Assembly (NCBI GenBank): GCA_013397435.1
Contig: VZRG01000766.1
Location: 62,001 to 126,000, forward strand
Reading direction: 5' to 3'
DNA length: 64,000 nucleotides
Origin: Erythrocercus mccallii
Lineage: Eukaryota; Chordata; Aves; Passeriformes; Dicruridae
Position numbers and translations under genes: made by a program. The notes under the pieces are model-generated. The model ran no database searches and was not told where the DNA came from. It saw only the letters and a list, made by a program, of their open reading frames with translations. Shown one piece after another: positions 1 to 14,000 of the stretch (position 1 is the stretch's first letter; each line of letters begins with the position of its first letter).

Positions 1-3000
1 GCAGGTTTATAAATTGTTCTGCCTGTTTAGGTCTTTCATCCAGACATGGGAACACAGCTCCCAGTTCGATTTCTATTACTGGCAAGTATCCATCCTCCAG
101 TCCCATCTGTTATGCTTAGCTTGCCTGTCACACGCAGCAGACTTAGTCCTGAGGACAGGCTGACAAGGGGCTGGGGCACACTTGCATCTCCTATCAGTGA
201 CTGAAATGTATATACCAGCATTTTCTGTGGATGGGAAATGAGAAAGTTCCCAAATGTCAGGAGGAGGTTTGACGTCAAGACCTCTAAACATCAGTACTCC
301 ACAGACAAGATAGCAACACCATTTGGACCTTTTCTCAGAATTCTACTCTTAATCCTGCCTCCAAAACAAGTCTCCTCTCATCATGTTTGGGAACTGTTGG
401 GGTACTTCCAAATGTTCAGTGAGTTTCTTCCTTTGTACTTTCTAGGTGTAAATGGAATAAGAGAAACACACAGGTTTATTCATCAACTTTGGGTTTTATC
501 AATTTTCAGCTTCCACCTTCTTGGACAATTCAGCTTCTCATGACCCTTCCTTTTGCATCAACTACCAGTACCATTTACATGATGATTTGTTCTAGTTGAA
601 GATATTTCTGATCCTCAGATTTTTTGTGAAGAGGCCTCATGCTGTCTACTGCACAAGCAACTGTGTCTTGAAGTGCTGAAAGTGATCTGGACAAGTCATC
701 ACAGCTGATGAAAGCACTTCTACTGAGACCTGAGAAATGAGACATTTAACTCTTGCAATAGTATAAGGGCAGGATTAGAAAGCCTGAAAAAACAACTGAT
801 AATAGACAAACAAGTAGAAAAATTACATCTTTCTTCAACTGAGCTCTGAACAAGATACTGAAAGTATAGTGTGGAGGAAACTGAATGGATGAGGCAATAT
901 CCAAATATAATATCCAGTGTTATGATGCTAACTGAATAAAGGTATTGTTAGTGATTGTAACATTTTTATGTACTGAATGTATGGATATTTATCCAATTAA
1001 AGCAATGTAAATTAGGTGTGATAGAAGATTGTGATGAAGGACAACACATTATGCAATGTAGAGAAGATTAAACATATATATTTACACATACACATAAAGG
1101 AAAATCTTCTTTGCACCTAAGTTGCTGGACAGCCAGCCCCCACCTTGTGCTGCTTGATCACTGGCACAAAGTACGTGTGCATCTTTTCCCCATTGAGTGC
1201 TGGTATGGAGACCTACCCAATGAACATGGTGTGCAGCTGAACTGTGAAGTTTTTCGTGGCCAAATCTTAGGTTAAGACTAGGGTCTGAAATAACTGACTG
1301 TGACAAGGATGGAACATTTCCAGCACAGAGTGCTGACCGAGGGGAACCCTGTGCTGCCAGCATGTTCCCAGCCCTCACGCTCTGGAAAACGCTGCCCAAA
1401 AGTTGTCAGACCTGTGAGCCAAAGCCTTTCAAGAACCCCTAGCTTTTGCTTCCACCCTCATTACTGCGTGCATGGTCAGCTCCAAAGATGCTGTGTTGCT
1501 CACCCTCACAAAGAGACTCTGACCTTCTTTCATTAAACCAGCTGAGAACTGATTTCCACGCTGCACCAGCAGAACAGCAGACCTGCACACAGTGTTTCGC
1601 AAGGCTGCAACTAAATGACACCATATAGCCATGTAGCAGGTTTTGCCTCCCATACTCACTGTAATGCAGTTGCTTTTAAAGTACTGAGCTACTATAAAGA
1701 TACCAGCCTAGTTAAAGTAACAAATAAAAATCAAGCAGTTTTCCTAGTCGGAGCTGTTATCTGATAGCAGCTCTGAGCAGCACAGTTCACCTCTGTGGTT
1801 GATTAGCAGAGCAGTATCCCTGGGTTCCACAAAGAATTTGCACCACTCATTGTATTAATCAGTTTTGTGCAGGTCATGGCTCCTTCCACACCTTCTCATT
1901 TGTCACACAGGAAGACATATGGCTCTTGCTCATTACTGCTTTGTGTCTTCCAAATTCATACATGCCACACCACTTGCAAGCTGTTGTTTATTAAAGCAGT
2001 GGGACACAGGTGTTTCTTCTGCCCTTGTGCCAGCATAGGCAAGGGAACCACACAGAGATGGAGCCCATCTCATGCTCCACTGCATTTTTGCTCATAAGCT
2101 CTTCGGGTTTTGTGTGGCCTCCATGGACACTTGCTGATTAGAGGAAGAATTCCCCCTTCTTCTGAGTTTTGCCAGGGAATCAGAGCAGGTCAGAGGAGCA
2201 CTAAAAACAACCTGTGGTTCTGCATTTCTGTAGAGAGTGGCTTGTGGACAATCACAGAGAAAGGAGTCAATGACTCCATGTCTTCTGAAGGTATTGTGCT
2301 TCCAGAAAATTCTGTCAAAGGAGTAATAACTGAAGAAGGACAAGATATCTGCAGAAACAGCAAGCAGAAGCACCCATGTGACTCTGTCACCTCCACTCTT
2401 TGCAGGTCATTGGATTCAGTAAGTTTTCAAGGTTAGAGCTCTTCTTTTCTTTGCCAGGGGAAATCTCCTCCTTGCTGAGGGAAATATGTGGCAGTGGTTC
2501 AGGATGACGTCTGTGGGATTTAATGTGCTTTGTCTTTCTCATGGGTTTCCATAAAGTCCAAACCAGTGATTGTCTTGAGAAAACAATCAGAGTCTGCAGT
2601 GCTGCATCAAAAATGCCAATTAAACAGAGTAGTGGGAAGGAAGAGAGAACATGATGGGGAAAAGGAATATTGAGAAGAATGCAAGATGAAATAGATCACC
2701 TTGCTGACAGACTTATGCAGTTCCAGCTCAAATGTTACATTTTATCCACCCTCAAGAGGATATGCTACAGGGGAGGCAACCCAGCTCTAATGGCTGATAG
2801 GTATTTTCTATGGTTTCACAAGGTATTTTGCCTCTGTTGGTCTGGATTTTATACAACAGCCTGTCTAATGAAGTAGTTCTGCAGTCCTCTCCAACAGTTT
2901 TGAAGTACAGCATGTGTTGATTATCTCAGTTGAATGAATCTGAGTTCATTTATATGTTGCTTTGTTTTGCCTTTTTTTTCCACTTCTTTGTTCCTCCCTT

Positions 3001-4110
3001 CTCTGTCTAAAGCACACAAATTGTTTGTAGAGGGAAAAACATATAAACAGTGTGATTTAGTACAATAAAGAACAGCTTGTTAAAAATATGCTTTTGGTGC
3101 ATGTGGAACACAAGCTTTTCCTCTTTCTATCAAGCCGTGGTACAGAATGCATTAGCTGAGGTTGTTCTGGGAGTTCCATTTTTAAACCCTCTTTTTTTCC
3201 TTGTTCCTGTAAAAGCCAGAAATATCCTCTTTTCAGTTGAAATTATGTGTGTTTTTCTTTAAGCCAAAGACAATGTATAACAAAAGTTTGAATTAAACTC
3301 AGACACCTCTTAATTTTATGGAACTTAGGAAACCTATCAGAAACTAATCTTTCTGAAATGATTAGCCAGGGCACAGAAAATCTCTATTTTTTTAAATTTT
3401 TTTTATTTCTTCTTTTTATCCCGCTTGAAGGAAGACAATGAGAGCTTTTCTCTTTCCACCGAAACACAATCAAATCCCATCCCTGCAGCTGAAAAATTGC
3501 ATGTGACTCACTCTTATGAGCCAGGCCAACCTGTGGTTGCCATTAAAGTGGACTTTAACTCACTAAGAGTTGAAGCAAATGAACATCTGTTTAGTACGCA
3601 CACAGTCATAAGCATTCACTGAGCATCAGTCTATATATCTGGAGCTGCACACTGACATAAATACATCCAGTGCATGTTTATTATGAGGCAGGGTTTCATT
3701 CTGGAGGTCTATCACTGCATAAGCTTCCTTAAAAGAGCACAACTCTCTTAGCATCAAGACTGATGTGTTTGAGCCTGCTCCTACGGCTTCACTTGCCCAG
3801 GCAAGCTGCAGAGGCAAGAATGCTTTGAATAAACAATTCAAAGCTAACATGCTTTGAATAACAAATGCAGGAAGGGATGCGGTTCTGACTAGGAATCGCC
3901 CAGCCACTGGGAAGGTTTTGCGTGGAGGGGAGAGGCACAGCACTGAGGCCGAGGGCAGATGTTGGAGCTAGGGAAGGGGACATGGGCCCTGGAGCCTCTA
4001 CCAGCCCTGGTGTCTCCTTGTCTCCCCGTGCCCCAGGTGTTCTTGTTTTCCGGGCAGCAGGATTTGCCTTGAGTCCCAGGGACAGGGTGTGTAGAGTGAG
4101 GGTGGGTGGA
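1..4110. other. unique noncoding sequence, no gene recognised
   Basis: AT-rich sequence with only short chance-length ORFs in several frames. No repeat family, tRNA or known protein domain was recognised. A run near 2179-2415 has an acceptor-like start and a donor-like GTAAGT at 2416, but the encoded residues resemble no family I know. T-rich runs occur around 2970-2985 and 3387-3410. Nothing else stands out. Confidence 0.6.
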
Positions 4111-4380
4111 CAGAGGCGGATGGGGTGGCGGAGGGAGTGACCGTGGGCCAGAGGCCGCGCTGTGGTGGCGGCACCACCTGTGCGTGTGGGTGCGGGGCTG
4201 CCCCTCGCCGTGGCTGTCCCCTCCGCCCTGCAGGGGCTGCATCTGTCACACGGGCAGGGCTGGGGACACGGGCCATGGGCAGCTGCGCTTCAGTGGAGAC
4301 AGACATTTCGTCTGGACCCCTGAGGGCAGGAGCCAGCAGGGCTGGTGGCTGCAGCCGGATAGAGCGGGGCTGCCGTCGGG
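4111..4380. promoter_or_regulatory. GC-rich, CpG-enriched patch (weak CpG island)
   Basis: By hand count these 270 bases are about 72% G+C (117 G, 77 C) with 19 CpG. That is an observed/expected CpG ratio near 0.57, just under the usual 0.6 cut-off, in a window that is otherwise AT-rich and CpG-poor. GC richness tapers off on both sides (about 3920-4110 and 4380-4460). Such patches often mark promoters or first exons in birds. Inside it, an ATG at 4275 has G at -3 and G at +4 (a strong Kozak context). It opens a 126-codon frame to 4655 starting MGSCAS, which looks like an N-myristoylation/palmitoylation signal. No TATA box or clear splice donor was found, and the protein matches no family I recognise. 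It may instead be a GC-rich repeat remnant. Confidence 0.4.
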
Positions 4381-6463
4381 ATCTTGCCAGGCTGCTTGGC
4401 TGGGCTGGGGAGAAGGGAGAGGGGAGCAAGGCTGCCTTTGCTGCAGAGTGGGTTCATAGGTGTTCTTTGAGGGGAAGAGAAAAGATTACATGTCAGATCT
4501 GGAGGAGGTGGCTAGAGGCTGGGATACAGAGCATTAGGCTAGGCCAGGGCAGGCAGCGGATGCCAGAAGCAGAGAAAGGGCTGAATGCATATGAGAAGAA
4601 AGGGGAACAGGAACTAAAAATATTACAAACCACTGGTAGAGAGAAAGTATTTTAGGGCCTTCTGTTCTTTCTTTTTATAGCAAAAAAGAAAAGGGGACAG
4701 AATCTGGAAATAACAGCCCACATATTTTCTGACAAAGGAACTCATTTCTGGCCACAGGCTAATGAAACGTGGACGTACTGGTGTAGGGGCTCCCAAAAGT
4801 CAGGGGTACCACAGGATTTGAACATGGACTATATTTTTGCACAGTAGTCAAGGTGGTTCATGAAAAACTTCTGGCCTGGTAAGGACCAGACTTCAGAGAG
4901 TTCAGAGGAAAGCTTACTCTCATGAGATTTTCATCGAAATTTGCAGATGTAAGAGGCTGAGGTGTTTGATAGGTACATTTTGAAAGAACATCTGATGTTT
5001 GGATGCTTATGTATATGTAGCATCATCCAGCTGGGTATTGCTCTTCTCTGGCAGAATCACTGGGATGAGGAACAGCTTTCTCTGCTGCATAGACTCGAGG
5101 AAAGCAAACGTGATCAGATTCATCAAGCTGTTCCCTCAGCACAGCATGAACTTTAGCTCTAAAGTTTCTGAGAGTGGATCAGCCAAGATACGTTCTATCT
5201 TGAAGATAGAAACCCTTAGGTAATTAGGAAGATGGCACTATTCAGAAGCCTTTGCTTTTAGTACCCTTTGCTGAACAGTTGGGTCTGGGTAACTATAATC
5301 TCTGGGGGATAGGCTTCAGTGACTGACAGTCTCCAGTGATGCTCTGGCCTTCATCCTTCCAGCTGCACAGAGTAGTGAAACTGCACACAGAAGCAGTTTT
5401 TGTTTGAATTTGCAGCAGCAGGCATTTGTGTGTGTGTGCACGTGTGTATGCCTGTGGGTTTATTCGGGTTTATCAGTTTTAAATATAAGACATAGGTTGT
5501 GTGTACAACATTTCCCTTATGTCAGCATCAATGCCATTTTTGGAGTCTATGAGTAATTAACATACCATGATTTTTTTAACTCCTTTCTTACTGATAAGCT
5601 GCTGTGAAATCTCACCAAGTCAAGTGAAAAATCCACTAACCTATGTGTGCCATAAGTACAGAATAAAAACCAAAGAGCAGGCTTCTATTCATCTGTTTAA
5701 TGGAAGAAAAATATTTGCCTAAACTAATGGACATATGAAATTATGCAAGACTCCTGTATATGAGAAAATATTTAACTATTTAGCAATTATGTCTTTCTCA
5801 GCATGTCATGTGTAGTTAGAAATAAGTACTAGTGCATGCTGCTGCTCTGCAGTTTACTACAAAGAATTTTCATTTTGAGCAGAACCAGACAAACTTCTTG
5901 TTTTGGCTAGTCCAAAGTATTTCTGTATTTCTGGAATTTTCACCATTCTTTTTCTGTGAAAAATCTTTAAGTTTTCACATATTTCCTGTTGAGTTATTTG
6001 GTGTTCTTTTGCTTTTTAATTCAAAGTGAATTTTGAATTTGATTACAAATATCTTTCTGATATAAGATATTACCCATCAGGTTACTGCTGTGAATATCTA
6101 ACCTCAACAGCAATTTAAGTGAGAGGATTGTTTGGATTAGAAGATGTTCATTACAATTTCTTTTCTCATGTTAAACTAACATCTGTGTGATTTTTATTTA
6201 AGATTTTATAATATCCTAAACAGTGCAGGGTAATTTCTTACCACGAAGAAGTTTTAGATGAACAGATTGCAATTAAATGTGAGCTGTCTAAGGAGCCATT
6301 TTGAGACTCTTTATTTTAGGTTAAACTGATTAAAGAGTCATCAAAGTGAGAAAAAGGACTTGGGCTCATAAAGCAAAAGCCAAAACTGCATCAGAAATTA
6401 AATATGTGGAAGGGTGGAAATTTGCTTCTGTGGATGCCTTGCAGACTTTCGTTATGTGTTTGG

Positions 6464-6497
6464 TTTGGACTTGGTTTGTGTTTGGACTTGGTTTAGG
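6464..6497. repeat. 17-bp direct tandem repeat, two copies
   Basis: Copy one is 6464-6480 and copy two 6481-6497. They differ only at the last three bases. This is probably a local slippage duplication. Confidence 0.75.
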
Positions 6498-7260
6498 GAT
6501 GCATCAGGCAGAGGCAGCTCTGATCAAACAAGCCCTCAGAAAAATCCAGCCACATGAGTAAATTACATTACCAGCAAAGCAACTGGCTGTGAGGGCAGTA
6601 TGGCATTGTGTGAATGCACCCCAGAGATGCACCCCATGACAGCAAGGAAATGGGGAAGGTGAGGCTTGGCATTTTAAGGGAATGGAAAATTTGATGTGAA
6701 GATGAGTAGGTAAGTTAAAATACTCCTTCCTCAATTAGAGTAAAAGGCAGCAGCCACACATCCAGCCTTTCACAGGTATCAGCATTTCAGTCCACATACA
6801 GGGATATATTTACATTTTTCTCTCTCCGTGATCTCTGTACTTCATGGAGGTGGCCTTCACTGCTCTGCAGAACACAAACTCTTCTCACCCAAGGCCATTT
6901 TGTGAGACTAACAGCCATCAGTACTGCCCAGTCAAATACCTCATGGCTTCCTGCAGCACTTTCTGATCATGTAGCATAGGAATGATGTATCATCCCAGGC
7001 ACTTAAATATGCTGAGAGCTCAGCTTCCCACAATACCATTTTCTCTGCATCCATTTATCCCTTAATTGCTGTGATGCCACATGAAAGCCCATGCTCTCCC
7101 ACATTTTCTCTCCTCATTGAAGATGTTCCAAGTATATTTACATCCTTCTTACAAATACAGCACAGAAATGCTTTTTTTCATTTGCTCTGCTGGATGGTGA
7201 AATCACGAACAAGGGGTGCTGGTTTGAAGCCAGGGCAACAGAGGAGCAGGAATGGATGCT

Positions 7261-7320
7261 GTAGACTTTGGGCTCACAAATATGTGCTCAGTAGCCTTTA
7301 GGCTCACAAATGTGGCAGTT
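7261..7320. repeat. 30-bp tandem duplication
   Basis: 7261-7290 and 7291-7320 align over about 24 positions (GTAG-CTTT-GGCTCACAAAT-TG), then diverge at the 3' end. No coding role is apparent. Confidence 0.65.
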
Positions 7321-7540
7321 ACTTGAACATGATGTTTTCTGACTTTCTGATACCATCAAACTCTAGGTTCATATTATGATTCAGGTCTAGCTAAAGACAT
7401 TTTGTATGCATACGAAAATTCTTCATAATGTTGTGTGTGGTGATGCATATTGTGGTGCTCAGAGTCATTAGAAGCACCAGAAAAGACTAATTATATCAGG
7501 AAAGGGGCAAAACAAGTTAACAGAAGGCACTGTGTGGGTA

Positions 7541-8003
7541 GAAACATAGAGGATAGAAACATAAAATCATTGATGTTCGAAGAGATCTTTAAGATCAAGT
7601 CCAGCTGTTTGAGCACTGGCAAGACAGATACTAAATCATGTCCCTAAGCAACACATCTATACATCTTTTAAATACCTTCAGGGATGGTGACTCCATCACT
7701 TCCCTGGGCATTCTGTTCCAATGCTTGACTATCCTTTCAGTGAAGAAAATGTTCCTAATATCCCACTTAAACATCATCTGGTACAGCTTGACCCATTTCC
7801 TCACATCTTGTCACTTGTTCCCTGGGAGAAGACACTGACCTTCACCTCGCTTCTCTGGACTTGCTCCAGCACCTCATTGTCTGTCTTGTAGTGAGGGACA
7901 CAAAACTGAACACAGGATTTCAGATGTTACCTTACCAGTGCCAGGAGAATGCTCACTTTCCTGGTCCTGCTGGCCTCACAATTGCTTATACAAGTATATA
8001 TCT
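7541..8003 (-). mobile_element. CR1 LINE fragment (3' end, older subfamily)
   Basis: On the plus strand this reads as the reverse complement of a CR1 3' end. It starts with ATAGAAACATAAAATCAT-type terminal octamer remnants and then follows the standard antisense order: a 'dynamic' of AGAGATCTTTAAGATCAAGTCC, GGGATGGTGACTCCATCAC, CCTGGGCATTCTGTTCCAATGC and so on. It ends in the conserved GGTCCTGCTGGCCTCACA segment near 7962-7980. The element therefore lies on the minus strand with its 3' end at low coordinates. Compared with the remembered CR1 order, about 150-170 bases are missing at about 7845-7850: CTGACCTTCACCTC joins straight to CTTCTCTGGAC. Divergence is heavy and the reverse-transcriptase reading frame is broken throughout. 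It is a dead, 5'-truncated copy. Confidence 0.85.
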
Positions 8004-11000
8004 GCCATTAGCAGAAAAGATCTAATCCACCTCCATGCCAGCACTCTGTAGGTCAGGAGAAAAGAGGGATTATTTCTTCAGCTGCCAGGCTCTGCCTGAG
8101 TTTGTTAGGTGCTCTGATTGGTGTGAAGCACAAACACAAATGCTCAAACTTGTTCCTCTTCCAAGGAATCTTCCACTGCTGAGAAGACCCACACTTACAC
8201 AACACATAAGCTTTGAGGAAGCCCAGTAGATCTCCCTGGTGAGTAATATTGTTGATTTGCTTGTACAGATGCTAGCAAACACCTTAAAACCTCACTGGGG
8301 GATTTCTTGTTGCCTCACTGTCTGGTTTAAGAAGCTTCCCATTTGTACATAAATTTGATTGTTTGCTTTTGGTTTTCTGTGACCATCCTTTCAGCTCATG
8401 TCTACATGTCTACAACCAACAACCAGCACTAGACCAGTGAAAGTTAACCTCTTAACTATTTTGTGGATCTCATTGGGAATGTAACTCCCTGAAGGAATTT
8501 GACATTCCATTTTAGAACACTGTTGCTGAAATGTAGGAATTTTCCTCTGAACTATTCCAAGTCTCACCTGACTCCTATTGATAGTGTCTTTGATCTAACC
8601 CACCAAAAAAAAGTCATTTATCCCCCTGAACAGACCTGGTTTCTGTTGCCTCTGTGAAAAGACTTAGCAGTGCTGGTCAAAACTGAAGCAGCTGCCTTAG
8701 GTTTTGCTTGTGGCCCAGTCACCAGAGGTGGAACAAGATCATTTAGGTGCACCCTCAGAAGAAACAGTCACACTGAACAAAAAGCAGAGGTCTTTAGTTT
8801 ATACAGGCATCCAGCAGAACACTCTCCTGTCAAACTGGGCAATCTTGTTTTACTTGCTGAAAGATGGACCAAATATTTATCCCATGAGACTGATTCTACT
8901 ATAGAATTGTGGTGACTGCATCCACTTAGTGAAAAGTGGATTAAAATGTAGAAGATCAATAAATATAGTGATTTCAAGTGACCTGGAAGCCTGGATAGTG
9001 TTCATTGGATTTTGAAGGACAAAAACCTATATATTGAAACAAATATATGGAAAAGAAAGACCAAGTGGTTTAGTGTTACTAAACAGACTTTAAGTATTGC
9101 TGCTATCTTTGCAGTAAATGACAGGAACTATGAAATTAATTTAAAAGATAGTATTTTCCCTGTCTGGATTAAAGCTCTACTATGTCTGCCAATTTCCCTC
9201 ATCATCACTTTGAGAAGCAGGGACGTCCTTGCTAACTAAACCCTCGAGGAGTAAGTTTCCAAGAACTACATACACAATTATCTTAAGCATGTTGTACTGC
9301 GCATCCTAGCCCCCAGCCAACTCCTCTGCATATCTAAATGCCATTTTCTGCCACTCCTGAATAAAACTAGTCCTGGCCAGACAGACACAAGAGAGAAAGG
9401 GTGTTATTAAAGTGACTTCTCTGAGACCGCCCATAGAACAGTTGCTGGCATGGGTGCTGATGGAGGGGAGAAAGCAGCGAGGTTGGCCTTCAAGCCACAA
9501 AAGGAATTTGATTTTGCAGATGGTGGTCTGGGCCATTATACCATTCTTTGGTCGTGGTCTTGGACTCTTTGAGGACTCTTGCAGAGCAACTGAAAGACCA
9601 CAGTTTTGCTGAGATACATGCAGGCACCAGTGCAAGCTGGAGGCATGGGGAAGGAACAGGACTCTGGTCCAGCACTAGCAATGCCTGGCAGTCCTTCAAG
9701 CCACAGCAAGGAAGTAGGCAAAAGCCCCTGGAGAGTGCCCACAAAACCCAGCATTTCTCCAGGGCAGTTCTGCTTTGAGTCACCAAGCTGTGGGGGATCC
9801 TAATATTGGGGCAATTGCATTATCACACACTGCAGGCAATTCCAACAGCCATAAGCAGGACCACACAATTAAAGTTTAGCTGTCCTAACCCTTCTTTTCT
9901 AGAAACTCAGTGCTATAGGTGCTCTCCCACTGTGGTCCCCCTCATGCCTCACCTGGATGTTGTTTGCACAGTACCCTGCATTTTACTGGCACACCCTGGC
10001 AGCTTGTGCCCCCTCCCATGTGTGCTGCTGGCTCCCCTATAACCAGCCTTGCTTTCACCTCCTCAAGCTCATCTCCTGCCATCACCAGCCCCCAGGTGAG
10101 TCTGTTAGAGCCAAGATCTATGTCTTTGGAGGGTCCTCCTGTCCCATAATTACTATGGAAGCAGTGGCTCCCTTCCATGCCTCACGCCTCACAAATGCCA
10201 TTCTTTTTCTCTTAAAAAAAAAAAAAAGCATTTTTTTCTCTTTCTTCATTCTTTTTGCTACTATTTATTCACTTACTCTGTGTTTGGAGGGGAACACAGC
10301 AGAGGAATACAACTGCATTTGAAAGGCTGTGCAGTGTTATGAACTAGATCCAAAACACGCAAGAAAGGCCCTCTTTACTTCCCATAATTTCATGAAACCT
10401 CCATCAGTTCTCATTTAGATATTTATTAGGTTATTAAGTACTTCTCAGTCTTTTGGCCAGGTACAAAGATCTTTAGTACCACTTAACCAGAAAAAGAGTG
10501 AATCAGTCTCTGTGGGAACCATCTTTTTCTGCCTAGTTTCTCCTATCTCTTGGAGTTTGTATACTATAAAATAGTCTCCCTTGCTATGCTTAAGATTCCA
10601 CACACCAAACCCCCTCTATCATGTTCCAGACAGAAGGGATTCTGAATTGTAAGTTTTAAGCTTAAATATTTTATGAAGCACAGGTAGTCATTGGGTTTTT
10701 TTGGTGTATAGAATTGTAATGAAATGTGCTTGGTGCATATATATTTTCAGTATTGTTATGCAAAGCTTCAGTTGAAAATTTTGCTTTTCTTTTTGCCAAT
10801 TTTCAAGTCTATTTTAGCATCTAAACTGATGAAAACCCTAATTTGATTCAAATAAGATGGACTCGACTTGGAATCAAAATCATTAACACCATATACAGTT
10901 TCATCTCTTCAGGGACTGAGTTTTCATTTTCATTTCCATCAGTCCAGTCTAAGGAAGAAAGACTTTTTAAAAGTTTATCTTGCTGCTTCTGGGTCTTGTT

Positions 11001-14000
11001 ATCATTCTTGTGATCCAAACTTCAGGAAAGCACAAAGTCCCTTCACCTTTCCCAGTGCTGTCAGTCACTCATCATTACTACTTTTCTACACAGGCTGCTA
11101 CAGATTCTGTTCTTTGCTGTAAAGGTGCCTTGTTAGGTATTGTGCACATAAGGCACTGTACACATCAGCAGTGAGTCCATCAGCAGACACATCTGACCAT
11201 TAACTTGATAAAATCCTCAAAGAGGACAGTGTATAGTATTAAAATGAAACTGTGCTGCAATAGAGTATTTCCAGCAAGCGACGGCTGTCATTTGGCCTTG
11301 CATCTGTATGAGCCTGTATATTCCACCAGCTTTGGCTGCTGAAGTGAGTAGTGATAAAAGATTTATTTTGAGACAGTACATTACCTTGAATAGCATCACA
11401 GTCCTGGGTACCAGTGACAAATGAATAATGGAAGTGCTTTTTCTGCCAACAGCCTGTATATTTGTCTACTGCATCTCCTGCCAACAAGTTTCTGAACTAG
11501 TGTTTGTGAATCTAGGGCGTGAATTTACATAGAGTATGAATAGATATTATTTACTATGGCTTGTTTTGCAGATGCAATACATTTTTATACTTTTATTTCT
11601 TAAACCGTATTTCTCAGAAACCAAAAAGCAAGCAAGAAGTCTTTCGTTTGATTTTTAAACTGAGGGATGCAAAGTGACAAAGCTGATCGGTCTTAAATTC
11701 CACAGTAAATCTGCTTTTGACTTTAGAACTTAATATCCTTACACAAGTCCTTTGTCCCTTTTGTACGCAAACTGGCAGCTAACTCACAGGAATTACTGCT
11801 TCACAAAGGTGACATTTTCTGGTTTGTGCCAGAAAACTTTTGTTCTGATCCTTTATCACCCAACCTATACATTGAAGGAAGATCAAAAGGTAAGAAATGG
11901 TTTAAGTGAAGCCCAGACAAAGTTATTCTGGGGTGCTGTAGGAGTTGAACTCCCACTACTGCTATTGACCAGTGTTTGTGCAGGATCTGCACCATCTGCC
12001 ACACAGCCAGGATATAGCTGCATGATGGAAACAGGGGCTATATCCCTTCTTGAGGCCTGGATCATGAGGTAGAAGCAGAAGGGAAAAGATTAAGACCAAC
12101 TGAACCTTGGCCTGTTTCCCATCTCTTTCTGAAGAGACTTATGCCTTGGAGAAAAGAAGGGAAAAATGGTTCTTACTTGAGGGGACAGACCTTGGCAAGG
12201 CCAATGAACAGGTTTGGGAAGCCACTGTGTGCCCATGCCCCATCCTGTGCAGCCTGCACAAGAGCTGCCTGCACTTCAGGCCTTGATAATTGAGACAGAT
12301 CGAGACAGGATTTTTAGAAATGAGTCTGACATGCCACATTCCCTTGGCGATGGCCAGTGCCAAGTCACATTGACTCCTGATGTTTCCCTCCCAGTCTGGA
12401 CCTTATCCCAAGGTTATCTCAAGGGGAAGGGACCATGCTTGTCTGTGCTCCTATCCTGAAGAGCTGATGTCTGTTTATGCTTGTCTGTGAAATTATTTCC
12501 TCCCTAATTATTGCTGTCCTCTTGGAAGGATAGTGTATTTATTTCAATTGAAAATTACTGTTGTCGAAATCCCCACGTTGTTTGAGTTCCCGCACATATT
12601 GCTGGCTATCAGTTTGTGTTATACATCTCTTGATTACTTCAACTCTGACTTCCAAACCTGAAACGCTGTCTTTCTTTACCCTTCCCTTGCCCATCAACTT
12701 CTATAGTTTCTGGTCTTCTTTACTCACCCTCTGGGCCTTTCCTAAACTCCACTCTGAGGGCCCATCATTTTCACTCCTCCAACCTAATCCCCAAACAGGC
12801 CAGAGGCAGTTCCACAGGAGAGAGGCCACAGGGATGGAGTGAAGAAGTGGCTGTCACTGAGTAAAAATCTTACCCTGCACAGTCAGTCAGTGCTGTTGTT
12901 GGATGAGGAGAAGCTCCATGAAATTTTTTTTAATCTTGTCCTAACTAAGACTGCCTGCAGCTCCCAAGTCTTTTCTCCCCTCAAAAGCTTTTATCATACA
13001 TGGAGAGCTGCTAGGTCAGGGATCATGAGATGTCTGGTTTATTTGACTACATCTGCATAGCTTTCAAGGCTTCTGTGCAGATGTATCATGTCACTCACGT
13101 CCCCTCGGGTTTTTTTCTATATGAATTTTGATTACACATAAATCAGCACAGTATTTGAAGGAGAAATTGTGCTGAAAAAAACCCAACAAAACAGAGCATC
13201 AATTAAGCTGACCACACTTGCCATTGATTTCAAAATCAAATTTTACAGGACACCAGATTTGTGCAAGTCTCTTACTCCAATTAGACTTACAGTTTCAGTG
13301 AGCATTGTCAGCTGAAAAGAAATGTGTTAACAGTTCAGCAAATACTGAATCACAGTGGACACCTTATAACTAGCCTATGTCGTTCCAATGTACAAAAATT
13401 GGCTGCTGTTATTTTCCCTGTAGTGGTGGGTGACATGATAAACTAACATCATGACACAACTGTAACAAAGTCTAACTGAGAACACAGATTTTAGTAAGTG
13501 CTAGGTTTGAGGAGTGATTTATAAAATTGCTGCAGCAAACTAGTTCACAATCGTCATTCAATCATTGTGCACAGAGAAGAGCATGTCACTGAGGGTAGCA
13601 ATGCCTCAGACTCCACAGCCATGCCTGATACCAGAGAATAACCCAGTCTGCAGGCCGATGCTTTGGATTTGTCTCCAGGCTCCTTTATATTTGACCTATA
13701 TATCTATGCTCCATATTGAAGAGCAAATGAGAGGAACACTTCATGTTCAGACCACCTTCCTTAGGTCTCTGATCTAAACTAACTCCACTCACTGGCAACA
13801 GAAAAAAGTTAATATTTGATGTCTCTATTTGCCCTGTGTAAAAGATGACGAAAAGTGCTTTTCCTTCTGTGAAAACTCTGCTTCTGTCAGAGGAGCCCTA
13901 TTATGCTGTGGCAGCACAACCTGGCCTATCCCTGTTCCTGGAGGAGAATGAGATTCCTGCACCATCTGCTCTAGAGAGGCTGGCTCTCTCAGGCACAGGG

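Larger units (their letters stand above)
4381..7540. other. unique noncoding sequence with short tandem duplications
   Basis: No gene recognised. A short TG-rich microsatellite lies near 5428-5450. A 17-bp unit (TTTGGACTTGGTTTGTG) is present twice at 6464-6497. A 30-bp unit beginning GTAG is present twice at 7261-7320, with a shared core GGCTCACAAAT. The remainder is AT-rich unique sequence with chance ORFs. Confidence 0.6.

Noticed and set aside
2110..2436. Exon-like ORF with an acceptor near 2178 and GTAAGT at 2416
   Set aside because: A second equally good acceptor (TCTTTGCAG at about 2405) sits just before the donor, the residues match nothing, and no partner exon is visible on this strand.
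4125..4655. The longest ORF (176 codons) as a protein-coding gene
   Set aside because: Its first part lies in a GC-rich block where stops are rare, no domain is recognisable and no splice structure supports it. Only the composition and the ATG at 4275 were kept as a finding.
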